DNA of 64,000 nucleotides from Lithospermum erythrorhizon (GCA_019722365.1 JADFUC010001461.1:558001-622000), one strand, 5' to 3'; shown: positions 36,313-48,593, counted from the first letter of the stretch. The notes: generated from the sequence alone by a model not told the origin. Numbers and translations are program-made.

Positions 36313-36603
36313 TATGTCTGCAGGGTGAACCAGGATGAAAATGTAAGGGGGCAAAATTTTAAAAAAAAAATTAGGGAGGGCAAAATTTTATAAAAAAACA
36401 TAAAATTAAGGATAAAAAAAGTAAATTCAGCAATAACAAGAATATTGCAGCTTGTGACACTCGAACCTGCATCAACATTGTAGAATAAGCGCTGGACTAC
36501 CAATTCTACTACTGATCTATTTGTGATTTCTATACTCTACCTATCATCTATATAAAGCTTGAAAAATCAAGAGGGGGCCCCTAGGTCCGCCCCTGTATGT
36601 CTG
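36313..36603. mobile_element. hAT-type MITE with perfect 8-bp target duplication and internal tRNA-like stretch
   Basis: The body is 36321-36595 (275 bp), flanked by TATGTCTG at 36313-36320 and 36596-36603. The left end is CAGGGTGAACCAGG; the right end on the minus strand is CAGGGGCGGACCTAGG, an imperfect inverted repeat. On the minus strand at about 36440-36520 there is a tRNA-like segment with a box A-like TAGAATTGGTAG and a box B-like GGTTCGAGTG. No coding capacity. Confidence 0.88.
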
Positions 36604-36748
36604 GATGAATTTTAATCATGTAACACCTAAAATGACCAAGTCGGTAAGTATTGTGGTCATCTAAGTGAGACGAAAGCCACATAATAACTTTGTGCTTTTT
36701 GTTACTTTAAATCGCCCATGAAATTGACGGTTAAGAACATCACTTGTT

Positions 36749-37126
36749 CATGGCTTGCCTGCAGAATACTTTACTGAAGAGAATGTTCATAATTTAGCCC
36801 ATGCAGCCGGGGATGTTCTTGGAATAGATTGGCACTCTGATTCAGCTAGGGCCAAAGAATACATAAGGGTTAAAGTGCTTGTTCCGGTGCAATCTCCCAT
36901 ACTACCAGGTGCTTTCATTCGAACACTGGAGGGCAATCCACTTTGGGTATATTTTCGATATGAAAGGGTTTTTCGAGTTTGTTACAAATGTGAGCGTATT
37001 GGGCATAATAATAGTCAATGTTGGGTCAATGAGCTAAGGGCACATCAGTTAGTTGCTATAAGACTTCTTAATGTTCAAAGGGATCTTTTTCATGAAATGC
37101 ATGTGCAGTATGATGTGCCCATGTAA
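36749..37126 (+). pseudogene. LINE ORF1 fragment with zf-CCHC_4 knuckle
   Basis: The frame opens with HGLPAEYFTEENVHNLA, continues through ARAKEYIRVKVLVPV and GNPLWVYFRYERVFRVC, and has the knuckle CYKCERIGHNNSQC (C-x2-C-x4-H-x4-C). This is the DUF4283/zf-CCHC_4 arrangement of plant L1 ORF1 proteins, which bind the element's RNA. The upstream part with the DUF4283 domain is truncated. A Pro-rich frame at 37071-37634 and an acidic frame at 38039-38527 are probably later parts of the same ORF after frameshifts. Confidence 0.88.
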
Positions 37127-38038
37127 AATCATAACATTAGAGCTTACCCAAACACACACTATGTTCGTAATAAGGTTCTTGTATATCACTTTAACTCGGC
37201 TCAATCAATGGAAGATTATGGTGAAGATTCTGATGATTCGGAAGATAGTAGTGAATCAAACTGCTCAAGGTTCCAATGCTTTGGAATCACTCCCTCTTCT
37301 TGATAGTCTCAACATGCAGCCTCCACTTATTAATCCTGGCACTCCACCTATTCTCAATATTTCACCTGATATTGCAAATATCAATACAACACTCCCCACG
37401 CCGCCCCTTTCCTCTTCACATCAAACTTTAATGGCCATATTTCCCAGACCACCAAACCCTACTTTTAACCATCTCCTCAACCCCTTACCTCCAACTCTGC
37501 CATCTTCACCTACTCATACAGATAATTTGGTTAACCTACCCAACACTCAGAGACCTTCAAGTCCTCCTACACCATTTCTTGAACATCTCATCTGCAGCAA
37601 CTCCCCCCACCTCAGGTTATTCATAACCTCTTAGCTTTGACCCATCCTGGTCAAGACATCTGCTAGCTCATCTTTTTTTGGTACCTATTAGCTAGCCCAC
37701 CTCAAAATGAAACACCAGATACATTTTTAAACAAACTACTTCTCATGTTACCAATATTCATGATTTACCGTCTACAAGCCGTAACTTCCCCCATCTCCAG
37801 CACAAATCTTTTGCTTCCTTCTCGACTAGACATACCCCCAGAACAACAAGCCCCACTAGTGTTGTTCTACATATCCCTCGAGTCGAACATCTCCACTAAT
37901 CCCTCACACCTTAGCAATGGTCAGGTCATCAATGTTTGATGCCTACCCTCTTGCTATGATTTCGCCTCCTACAGCCCCAGAAAGACCAATCATTTTTGCT
38001 CAATCTGCCTTCCGATTGAAGAAATTGAAGAAGAACCT

Positions 38039-38527
38039 ATGTCTTTTGTTGAACTTAGTAATTGGTTGGGTGAACCTAATACTTGTTGGGTGGAAGCGTT
38101 AGCAGCAAGAGTTGATATTAACACTCTGACTCTCCAGCATATTTCAGAGTTGCATTTGGAATTCCGCCGAAGAATGTTAATGCATAGGCCTGGGGATGGT
38201 GCCTCTAGTTCATCAAATCTCTATCAAGTTAATATCATCAAAAGTATTACTTTGCGATTAGAGGCTTTTGATACTCAGTTAAGGCGCAGTATTGACTTGT
38301 TTAAACACTTGGAAGAGGCCGATGAAACCGATATATATGAGAAGCTTATAGCTCAAGCTGGCTTCCCCACTGAACCAATGGAGGTTAGTAGTTGGCGATT
38401 TTCTGATTCAGAGCAAGAAGAGGCAGATAATGATTCCGAGGATTGGATGGAAGTTGATGAACTTCAAGGATTACCCAGGTTTACACCTCCTACCCCTCGG
38501 ACCCAAACACCTCCTTGTCGCTCTTAA
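38039..38527 (+). pseudogene. Probable C-terminal part of LINE ORF1
   Basis: A 162-codon open frame lies between the Pro-rich ORF1 segment and the ORF2 endonuclease. It includes a short helical region (ITLRLEAFDTQLRRSIDLF) and ends in an acidic segment with SDSEQEEADNDSEDWMEVDE and a TPPTPRTQTPP tail. I do not recognise a named domain. The position between ORF1 and ORF2 supports the assignment. Confidence 0.55.
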
Positions 38528-38959
38528 TTTGTCTAAGTCTGTTTTTAATTCTAGGGCCTTAAGGTTTCACGCTATTATCCTTTCCTTTGTTTTCACTGCT
38601 AAAGAATTAACTCCTCTGTCAGAGAACATTGTTAGTCACCCTCTCCTTCTGGTTGTTCTGTGGCTCTCTCTGATGATGTAGCAAGGTAAACGGAAAAGGG
38701 ATTAATATTGCTAGTATTTAAAGTCTAGGCTGCTCAGAAAAAGCTAAAAGCACCATCAGCAGAATAAAGGAGGCCGGAGTCACTACTGAAAACCTGCATC
38801 AGCTTGAACAAATCACAGAACTCTAGACCAAGCTGGTACACAACATCGTTCCCTCTTGACTTTGATTACAATAATAATCAGTTTTGTATTATTCTTGTGT
38901 TGTCAGTCCTATTCACCCTTTTAAACGGATTTTGGTCGTTATTCCATACCAACGACATA

Positions 38960-40740
38960 AGCTCTTAATCTCCTTTCCTGGAATTGTCGGGCATTGGACA
39001 CCTTTGACATAAACTTCTTACTTCTTTTATTAATAGGCATTACCCACAGTATTTATTTTCTCATGAAACATTACATTCTAAAACTGAAGTAATTCCTTAC
39101 TTTCCTCCTTAGTTTCCCTTAAACCTTTGGTATGGATGCAGTAGGTCATAGTGGCGATTTATGGATTAGGTTTGCCTCTAATGTTCAATGTAAAACTTTT
39201 AGTTTCGACTCGTTTTATTTTATTTTTTGAAATTTCTGTGAGATCCTCTAAACTCAAATTAAGAACCGAATTCAATTCTATTAATAATTTGCTTACCACT
39301 TATATTAATAATGACTCTTGGTTCTCGCTTTTTCTGATAGTTTCTCTCGTTTTTCTTCCCATCTTTAAATCTGACCATACTCCTTTGATTGTGCACACTA
39401 AGATTCGATCTTTCGGATCTTACTCGTCACTTTAAATTGGAAAAGTTTATCTCTACTCTCCAGGATTTTAAAATTATTCTCTCTTCCTTTTACAGGATTC
39501 AAATTTTCTATACAAGATTCGCCTGGATTTTTCTTTCTTTACAAAACTCAAAACTTTTAAGCAAGAAATTAAAACTTGGAACAAACATCGCATTGGTAAT
39601 ATTTTGAAAGGATAAAAGATATTCAAAATTCCCTTGCTGGCTTCAACATAACCCCTCATCTTATCGAAGTATGAAACTTCAATATCGGCCTAAATTTCTT
39701 TGGGCTAAGGATGGGGACTAAATTCTAAATTGTTTCACTCTTATACTAAGCATATAGAAAAGGACTAACTATATCTTTAAAAAAAAAAAAAAGCCATACA
39801 TTAGAGATAGCTATATCTTATAAATATTAATTTCGAGATAATAATTTGGTCACAAATAAATTAGGAATTCAAAATATTTGTAGAGATTATTTCTTTAAAC
39901 TTTTTCAATGCTACTAATCACTTATAGCTGGATTTTTACAAAGTTTTTGGCTAATTTAGGACATGATATCACTTTAGCCACTCTCAATTTTAAATTTGGG
40001 TAATATCTTAAAAAGGAAACTAATAATACTTTTATAACAACACAGCGCAAATAAATAATCATAGCCGTACCCGTGACTTTTAAGGCGCATTAGTGCGTAT
40101 CTATTCTGATTAGCCTCCAAAGTTCTTGTTAATATACTAAAACTTTTGTTTTAGATTCTATAATTTCACCTTTTAAAATGGATTCATTTCGAGATTAGAA
40201 GAATTCGGGATAATATTATCTTAGCGCGAAATTACTAATTACATTCATCTACAAAGTAAAAGACTAGTCTTTCTTGCTATTAAAGAACGATATGAGTAAG
40301 GCGTTTGATAGAGTGAATTGAAATTTCCTCTTTAGTGTCTTTATTTTTCGATAGGTTTCCACTGAACAATGGATACGTATAAATTCGAGGGGAATGTCAT
40401 TTCAGTGTATATTTGTCGTTTAAATAGGCGGAGTAACTTTCGCCGCAAGGCTTCTGTGAGCTCAAATAAGGTGATCCATTTTCACCGATTTTTTGCTATT
40501 TGGCTCTGAACTATCTAATTCTTCTCGATGCTCGAAATCTTGGTTTTGTTAAGAGCATTAGCATTTCTAAATAATAGTCCCAAATTTTCGCATTTATTTT
40601 CTTTGATGATAGTTTTTTTCTTAAACTTGACCTCACAGCATTACTTTTCGATCAATTCTCTACAGAAATTTATTGTTCTTCTTTTTGTCTGATGTATTAA
40701 TTTTGATAAATCTCAAATTTTCTTTAGTCCAAATATTTGA
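38960..40740 (+). pseudogene. LINE ORF2 remnant (endonuclease and reverse transcriptase)
   Basis: Motifs in order, in several frames: an endonuclease start SWNCRALDT near 38983; MDAVGHSGDLWIRF near 39130-39175; the endonuclease SDHTPLIVHT near 39370-39400; FLWAKDGD near 39700; the RT motif NDMSKAFDRVNW near 40285-40320; a RGLRQGDPFSP remnant near 40445-40485; FFDDS, the FADD-box equivalent, near 40600; and SQIFFSPNI near 40710-40740. The frame is broken many times. An A tract near 39778-39792 interrupts the region between endonuclease and RT. Confidence 0.85.
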
Positions 40741-41843
40741 CCAATTATTAAACGATTGCTTTTACTAAATTAAGCGTTCTTGGTCCAGTTAACTTTAGGT
40801 AAATATTCTTCTTACGGACAATGTATTAATTTTTGACCCACATCTTTCTTTTAAGTGTTCTATTTACTAATCTATTGTTGATTTATACTTCAATTTCAAA
40901 ATGGCCTTAAATAACAGCAAAAAAGGAACAATGTCATGAGACGAAGCGCAAAACAGCGGCAATCCCAGAAGAAGGCTAAACTGACGTAGTTGAGGAATAA
41001 GAAAGAACATAATCTGAAGAATAACAACAGATGTCGAGGAGGCGAAAATGAGGATGTTGGGGTTGTTGAAAGTGAAGGCACAATCACGAGACAAGGAGAT
41101 ATTTTCGATGGCGAGATCAAACAATTCACGGGTAACCTCTTTATTCGATATTTAGATGATCTTTAAAGTGCGTGGAATTTGCACGTTTAGTTGTGTAGAT
41201 AGTATGCGGATATAGTAGTTCAATTCTATAGAAGTCTATGAGTATGGATGGTAAGACCCATTGTTAGATAATGGTGACATATGATAGGACTTACGTTTAA
41301 TGTCGATAGTGTACAAGGGATGATACTTAGAGGATTTGAAAAGTGGATTTTTTATGACTAGGCATGAGAATGAGGACGAGGGTTGTATTGAGGATTATCC
41401 ATTAGGGGTGGTGTGAGGTGGCTCGTAAAACAAAGAAGAATGTGCTAAGATTCTAAACAATGTCGTAGATCACACTAATTAAATGTTAGTTTATAAGTAC
41501 AATTTAAATGGGCGAAGTTTAAATCGAAGGTAATTACAAGGATTTTGTTTCCAGCTACTAGTCAATCTGAAATTTAGTCTGTCTGAATGTGCTTCTTGGG
41601 GCTCTTGAATGATCTGAATGTGCTTACTTATATTATCCTAGAACATATTTTCTACCATAAAAATAAGGCTCCTTGTATTATGAATGATCACTGTCATTTG
41701 TTGGCAAATGTAAAAAAATATCCTGTTTTAAAATAATAAGTAAGCGTGAGGTTAGTAAGGAGGCTCGATGCTGGGAAAAGCCTCAGTGCTAAATTTGAAG
41801 TTTATTTATAAGGAGAGGGTGTTGCATTCTAAGTGGGAGATTT

Positions 41844-42390
41844 ATGAGCAAATTTGAGGAGGTTAGGCGCAGTTTGGAATTTCGATGGATCGCAAGCCAG
41901 AGAGGAGATACATCGTTTCACGAAATTAAGGCACACGAAATGCAGGCGGGGCAGGGAAAGAAATATCGTTTTACGAAATTGAGGCATCAAGCCTCGCAAC
42001 CCAACCGAGAGGACCCGATGTTGAAACCACGGAGTTCCTAGTTGATACTTTGAAGAAATTGCTTGAGGAGAACATATCATTGAAGAATGAGGTGAATGGG
42101 ATGAAGACTGAGATAACCGGGTTGCCCAAGGATGTCGATGTGATAAAGAACAAGAAGGAGAGGATGATGAACAATATGACGTCGATGAGGATCCATATGG
42201 GTGGGGCCGACACGGGCGGTGGAAGGGATCGCGCGACATTTTCCCAAACTCTATTGAGACTCCCGATATGCCGCCTCGCCAGCGGCTCTTGCTTGATGAT
42301 GCGACTTTGTCGTTGAAGAAAGACATGAAGAAATACATGAATGAATGTGTATATATTCATATGTATGATGTTATGGTGTTTGAAGTTTGA
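41844..42390 (+). other. Unrecognised coding-like remnant with coiled-coil character
   Basis: Around 42035-42170 one frame reads FLVDTLKKLLEENISLKNEV and onward, a heptad-like coiled coil. From about 42130 a second frame stays open to the TGA at 42388-42390, including DVDEDPYGWGRHGRWKG, PPRQRLLLDDATLSLKKDMK and an acidic stretch. Together they suggest a gene end with one frameshift. I do not recognise the family. It may derive from a transposon-borne gene, since a LINE relic lies just upstream, but it could be a decayed host gene. Confidence 0.35.
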
Positions 42391-42915
42391 AACGATATTT
42401 TTATTCTTTTATTTTGATGTTTGAATAATTTCGTTTAAGTATTATGTTTGAGGCTTGTTGGTTTTAAGTTTAGATTATTATGTAAATGCGTTGAAGTTTG
42501 AACAATGTTTATGTTAGTGTTCTGGCTTTATTAACTATGTTTGTTGTACGTTTTAATATGTTATTTACCGATCTTTGATATGTTTTGATATGTTATGAAT
42601 GTTGTGAATGTTGTGATTTGTAAATGGTGCAGATTTCTACGCTATAAATGTGATATCATTTAGGTTGAATATGCCGCGTTTATAATAAAAATTATATTAA
42701 TATTGATAATAGCGTGAGTAGTTTACGTATGAAATAGTGCGCATTAGTATAACAAGTATTAACGTGGTTGCGTTTCGTATAGGGGGGCCCAAAGGGGAAC
42801 TGAGCCAGGAGTCAGGATCGAATCTTAGAATATTGAGTAGCGCCGAAGAGAGAGCGCAGGCGATCTCATTTCCATCAGGCCCTCTTAGTTAACAATCGGG
42901 CGGATTGAAATTTGG

Positions 42916-42945
42916 TGGGCCCGGACCAGTCGAGCCGTATGGGCC
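42916..42945 (+). promoter_or_regulatory. Two site II elements upstream of COX6a
   Basis: TGGGCCC at 42916-42922 and TGGGCC at 42940-42945 lie about 115-145 bp before the COX6a start. TGGGCC/T site II elements are known to bind TCP factors in promoters of plant nuclear genes for respiratory-chain components, including cytochrome c and cytochrome oxidase subunits. Their pairing and position fit that role; regulation here is inferred. Confidence 0.7.
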
Positions 42946-43059
42946 GTGCCGAAGCAATGCATGGCGGTTCATAGACAAGTTTACTTTGGAAATCATAATA
43001 AACAAATCTTAAAAAGAAAAGTTCTTGTCATTGTGGTATAATAAACAAATCTAAGCAAA

Positions 43060-45150
43060 ATGGCGGCGGCGATAGTGAGATCGGGTCTACGCGCCGCCCT
43101 TCGAGGTGGCGCATCACCTTCAAAGAGGACATTTTCTTCTTCAGCTGGTCACGATGAAGCTCGTACGTTATTACTTATTACATCATCGTACAACATTTCT
43201 TTATTATTTGATTTAATCTTTTATGAAATAAATTCCTCATTATTTTATCAATTTACGATTTTTTTTATTAGAGTATAATTTCGAGATTTTGATATTTGTT
43301 TATAAAGGTTGAGTTCCAATCTATTGAGAAATTCAGTTTCACTTTTCTATACAACTACCCATTTCATTGCAAAAATTATCCCATTTTGAATTTTAATTAA
43401 TGTTTGACTCCAGTATTTATATGTTGTATGTTATTTAGTGAAAAATATATCATATGCTAGCGTTATTAATATATATTTTACTATCAACGTTATAATGTTG
43501 CTTCAAATTTAAAGTTGCGTGTGTAAATTAAGGCTATAAATGTTGTTGATTTTCTATCATTGGATCAACATATTCAAATCATAAGTTACGTGTGTTAATT
43601 AAGACTAAAGCTTGTTAATTTTGACGATTGAAAATCGAACCCCCTAGAATTTGTTGATTATCGGATCAACATCAACATGCCCCAATGCCTCCTTAGAGCC
43701 TTTTCCTGAGCGAGTAAGGGGAGACTATCCGTTGATTATTGGATAAAAAGAAATTTTCCAATGTGGAAATAAAGGCTTTACCGTGCTGATAACGGTGTAC
43801 AGATGATTAATTTCTTAGTTGTTCTAGTTGCAGGGATAATTTATTGTCTTTGTAATTAACATGATTTTTTAATCTAGGCGAGGCTGCAAAATGGGAGAAG
43901 ATTACATATGCAGGGATAGTTTCTTGCACTATATTGGCAGTCGTCAACCTCTCCAAGGGTCATCCTCATTTTGACGAGCAACCTGTGAGCATCCTTTACT
44001 TGTTTTATGTTTCTATCTTATTGTTGCACTGTTACTTTGATATGTATGATCAATTTAGGTTATTGCATATGTTACTATGTTTTGATCATTTCAATTGCAC
44101 ACATAGCTAATAGCTTCTTGATCGTTAGAGCAAATGCTTGTGTTGTCTGATTCTGTTATTGCTCTATGTGCAGGCCTACCCATATTTGCATATTCGCAAC
44201 AAGGAGTTTCCATGGGGTATGTACCTGTCATTGATTTCTTATTAAGCTAGACTTTAGGAAACTGTATTAGTTATAATAACCATTGCACACGTAGCCCCCA
44301 CTACAGCCACATACCATCATACTGAAAATATCGCTTAGCACCTCTAAACCATCTTATCGCTTGCTGATCTTATTTTTTTCTATAGCATATGTTGTATCGT
44401 CTACGTTTACTAGCTTTTATAAAAAGTGCATCAAATATATTATCGAATTACTTGGATCATTGCACCGGTAGTAGTTGAAGAGGTTTTATATAACTCTGGG
44501 TCAGTCAAATAGATTTTTCTATTGATATTTCATTAAGCCGTTTGTAAATATTTTTCTTAATATATCAGAAGAGTACATAATCTTGCTTAATACTTGTGGA
44601 GTTCTTGACTCACTACTTTATGAGGGTGAACACCAAGAAATGGGAGGTGTAAGGCTGTAAGCAGCTAAAGATAATTCTGGAAGAGGAAAAATGAAAAAGG
44701 TGTTGTTACAAGATCTGGGGAATTTCAATACTTGAACATTAATCAGATGATAGTGATACTGAATCAAATTTGAAAGAGGATTTTGCTAACTTTGGTTATT
44801 TGTTAACCCATTATCTCAATTTGTCGAGTAGTAAGATCTTGAGAACATAAAGGATGATAATAATAAAGATGAATTTGAATATACGAGTGACTGGATTAGT
44901 ATTAAGGCATAGTTGTCAATGTGGCCGTGGCGAGGGGGCAACGGATTGCCACTGGATGCGGTGTGGTTTCTTGCCCTTAACTATGAAATTTTGTATTTTC
45001 CATTTTTTTTTATTTCTCTATCAGGATTAAAAATGGAGAGGAATTATCAGTTTTGATTGTTTAAATTTTGCTCTTTAGAATACTAAAGTTTGACCCAAAT
45101 ACATTGTTATTGCAGGTCCAGATGGCCTTTTTGAGGTGAAGGAACACTGA
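43060..45150 (+). CDS. COX6A: Cytochrome c oxidase subunit 6a, mitochondrial, four exons
   Basis: Exons 43060-43162, 43878-43984, 44174-44216 and 45116-45150 join into a 95-residue protein; all introns are GT..AG with consistent phases. COX6a is a small subunit of respiratory complex IV in the mitochondrial inner membrane. The N-terminus is rich in Ala, Arg and Ser and ends RTFSSSAGHD, a typical presequence. One membrane segment spans about residues 43-60 (ITYAGIVSCTILAVVNL). The C-terminus carries the family signature HIRNKEFPWG followed by PDGLFEVKEH. Length and sequence match the Arabidopsis protein (At4g37830) as I recall it. The start is the only ATG that gives the presequence. No frame damage. 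Two site II elements upstream suggest co-regulation with other oxidative phosphorylation genes. Confidence 0.96.
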
Positions 45151-46560
45151 ATCTGATTGTTGATATCACAAAGTAGTATTGGAATAATCATTTATCTTCT
45201 TTTTCAACACTGTTAAAGAGTTGTAATGTCTAATAAATTTTGCTAGATCATTTGTGCAAACTTGCTTATCATTAAGCAGACTGGTATATATGAAATTTAC
45301 CATATTGTTCGTCTCATTACTTTGTAATCTCCTAAATAAGATTTACAGTTTAGTTTGTTTCTGATTTTTCAGCATTGTTAACTACATCAATAGAAATGAT
45401 GATTTAGGTAGAAACCAAACTATACAATTGTATGTATTGAGATGTTATTAATCAACCTAGTGTCTATTACACAATTATTTCTGTGAATTGCAAATTAAAA
45501 GCTTAGTGAATTCATCGATATATATAAATACTTGGTCTAATGGCATGTGAAATAGAAGCCAATTTATTTTATTGATGTTCACAACATACACCATATCTAA
45601 AGAAATCTTGATTTTGTAGTAGATGCCACATTTAGTAATTATCCTTTGGTGTAAAAGCCAAATATCTAAATCGACTTCTTGTGCAAGTGTCAATTTAAAA
45701 GCGGCTAACATGTGAGTAGACTACTGCTATTTATCACCCATGCAGAAAGATGTCACAATAGAGGAAAAGGAAATGTATTTATGAGAGTACAATTTTGTCC
45801 ATAATTGCTGAGAGGAGGCCAGTGGGACAGTGAGCAGTAGTTATAAGGGATGGCGAGACTTCAAATTATGAGAATCATTGAAAACGGCACCCAAAAGCTT
45901 GAGACTATAGTGTTTGTTAACTTCATAAACACTTGGTGTAATCATAAATTTAACATGATATGTTAAATTTATTAACAATTACGAATAAATTTGTTTAGTG
46001 GTGTCCTACACACCATTTTTACTGTTTTACTAACAAATTAGGTAAATTTACTTAATAAATTTGAACATATTTAAGTTCATATAAGAATTTTGGTGGTGTC
46101 CTGGTATAGCATAGGATATTTAAGTTATATAATAACTATGGGGCCACGACTGTTTGTGATTGTCTGTTTCTTCTATGTTACAAGACATTCCCTTTGGTTT
46201 TGTTTGGATCCTACATCAAATATGTTTATGATCTTTTATTGCACGTGACCTTCCTTTTCATTGGGCACATAATTTAGATAAGTATAAGTTGTTCAATAAT
46301 GTTCAAATTTTCTTCTAATGGTCCTTCATACAGTACTTCTTTAGCGATGATTGTAGGTTTCTTTCTGAAATATGAAAGAGAACAATTTGTGTTCTTGGAT
46401 TGATTGAGAATAATTGATTGATTATTTTATACTCCGTTTTGACGGATTGATTAGTTGCATATTTTGATGTAAGTCAACAGTTTTGATACATTACTTGCCA
46501 ATCAGTTGCTGAGGAATAAGGTGGCTTGAAGGAGATGATAGATTAAAATATACTGTCAGT
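45151..46560. other. 3' flank of COX6a and intergenic DNA
   Basis: The first few hundred bases probably include the COX6a 3' untranslated region. A short perfect palindrome, AAATTTAACAT and its complement with a 3-base spacer, lies at 45946-45970. No further gene is visible. Confidence 0.5.
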
Positions 46561-46562
46561 TT

Positions 46563-46860
46563 CTTAAAGTTAACTAAAGTTATAATAAAGTGAGAAAATA
46601 AAAAAATTAATAAAATGGTAATTTTAAATTTCTTTTAAAATAATTTGAGCCCTAAAATTTTGAGTTATACCCTTTCACTGCATATTTATCTCTTTTTTTC
46701 ATTATTAAAAATCTTGGAATCTTTGATTTTATAAATTTTGGAGTGAATAATAGGAAAGTTGTTGGAAATATATACATAAAAAATAGCTCCCAAAATAAAA
46801 AAGTGATGTTATAAATATATTTTAGAGAAAATTATAGAAAAGTTATATGCTCTAAGGCAG
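46563..46860. repeat. Dispersed repeat, copy 1 (partner at 59818-60115)
   Basis: Shared landmarks with the second copy include AAAGTTATAATA, TTCATTATT followed by AAAATCTTG, GTGAATAATA and ATACATAAAAA, in the same order and at similar spacing. Both end near ATGCTCTAA. No coding capacity; probably a non-autonomous transposon family. Confidence 0.6.
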
Positions 46861-48010
46861 GTAAGCTAATTGAACCGGCTCAAACTCTAAAAATGAGATT
46901 TAACTGAACTCCAAACAAAAACTTGGAACTAAAATTGGACTAAATATTCGATTTTTTTATTGGAAAACATAGTCTTCCCAAATTTAGGTGTTGGGCAATC
47001 TAGTAAAAAGCTACTTGAATTTTGGTAAGATCTTAAATTTAAATCCATTTGAGGTGAGGTAAATGTAATTGATTAAAAATATGATGAAAGACAGTAAACA
47101 GTGTCATTTGCGATTGGACCAACTTGTATCAAGTAATATTGCTGACAAGTTGGGTTCGAGATATTAGGTTCAAGTATCAAGTATGGTACTCTATCAATTT
47201 GAGCTTTAAAACTTGTTGAAGGCTATAAAAGAATCAAGTTCTTAAGAAGAATCAAATGAATACACATTATCGAATCATGTAATTATTTAATTGTATCGGA
47301 TATAAAGCAATATTTTCTACACACCGGCTTGTGTTATCATTTAGTAGAGAGACAAATTGGATTTTCACATCAAGCGAAATGCTGCGCGTTACTGAAATAA
47401 ACATGTGTGTGATTTGATAATCGCGTTAAGCATAACTTTTTTATCGTCGTTTCGTATGCGGCTTCTTATTGATGTCATTTTCGTATTTTTAACGTTATAT
47501 TCCTTCTTCTCTAATTTTCCTTCATAAGCACATCTCTGAAACCCAAAAATTTAATTTAGGAATTTTCAACAACGAAATATCTTTCTAAGATTTAGGGGTG
47601 AAGGGAGCATATTTCATGGAAGCACTGGAATTATTTTGCCGATTTAACAAGTTTCTTCTCTGATTGTCTCTACTAAAAAGGTGCTAGTACCAGAAGGATA
47701 GGAGCTAAACACAACCAATTATGAGCTACAAAGCTAGCATCCTTCATAACATGACCACACTTAACGTACACACAAGTTAAACTGACCTTATTCACTTGAT
47801 GACAAATTGCTCATGTAAGCAAATCACCATGATTAAACTCCCCTGATAAAGTAGTGAACTACAACTACTACATTCAATTGAGGCTAAATTTCATACATAC
47901 ACCTCAATACATAGGCATTTAAATAGGCAAATTTTTAACATTTGATCTTTTTAAATAATTACTTACGAGAATGATTTTGATATAAACTTTAGGAAAAAAT
48001 TGATACCTGA
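46861..48010. other. AT-rich intergenic DNA
   Basis: No gene or named repeat is recognised in this stretch. Confidence 0.5.
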
Positions 48011-48013
48011 ATT

Positions 48014-48257
48014 CTACTTTAATAGATAAACCTAAGAGCAAAACAGGAAAATTATATATATTATACTTTATAAGTCATTTTTAAAATAACAAACACTTAA
48101 TTGGATCAATTTTAATTAATTCAATTAAAAAAACACACACACATCATCTTCAATCTTACCCCTATCCAGTTAAGTGTTTGTTATTTTAAAAATGACCCAT
48201 AAAATATAATATATATAATTTTCCTATTTTGCCCTTAGATTTACCTAGTAAGGGAGT
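48014..48257. mobile_element. Foldback element with about 80-bp inverted arms
   Basis: The left arm (48014-48096) and right arm (48166-48257) are near-perfect reverse complements over more than 80 bases, for example GGAAAATTATATATATTATA against TATAATATATATAATTTTCC, and AAATAACAAACACTTAA against its complement. The loop is about 70 bp and contains a CA run. The ends read CTACTTTAATAG and, on the other strand, CTCCCTTACTAG. The structure fits a foldback or long-TIR MITE; no target duplication was confirmed. Confidence 0.8.
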
Positions 48258-48483
48258 GTTTAAGTGTCAAAAATATTTTTTTCAAAAGTTCAGGTGCAAA
48301 AAATCACCATCAAGTAACTATTTAAAATGTTAAAATATTAAATTGTCTACATTGGAAATATTTTCCTTAATTCAAACTCATCTAAATGAAATTTAGCCGT
48401 CAATTGAAATTTGAAACTCAATTTCTTCAAAATCAAGTAGAGCTGCAACAGTACTATCTCATTTTGTGTGTATATATATATTA

Positions 48484-48593
48484 CTCCTTCCGTGTTAAAA
48501 TAGATTATCATTTAAGAAAAAATTAATTTTTCATAATAGTTAATTATTTGCATTTTTAATGTCTTTTTTTATATTTCCAATGTACCTTTTTAA
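48484..48593. mobile_element. Left half of a Stowaway MITE split by a copia insertion
   Basis: It starts CTCCTTCCGTGTTAAAATAG after a TA dinucleotide, then TTATCATTTAAG. The matching right terminus is 6.5 kb away at 55101-55207. The copia-type LTR begins at 48594. Confidence 0.8.

Larger units (their letters stand above)
36740..40830 (+). mobile_element. LINE/L1 retrotransposon relic
   Basis: An ORF1 with a CCHC zinc finger is followed by a heavily broken ORF2 carrying endonuclease and reverse transcriptase motifs in the standard order. The 5' part of ORF1 is missing, as expected for a truncated LINE, and no poly-A tail or target duplication was identified. The right end is approximate; the last recognised motif is near 40735. 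Confidence 0.85.

Noticed and set aside
36440..36520. A functional tRNA gene on the minus strand
   Set aside because: The boxes are approximate, the arms do not pair into a cloverleaf, and the segment lies inside a MITE with target duplication.
44217..45115. A separate gene within COX6a intron 3
   Set aside because: No open frame with a domain; it behaves as an ordinary 899-bp intron.
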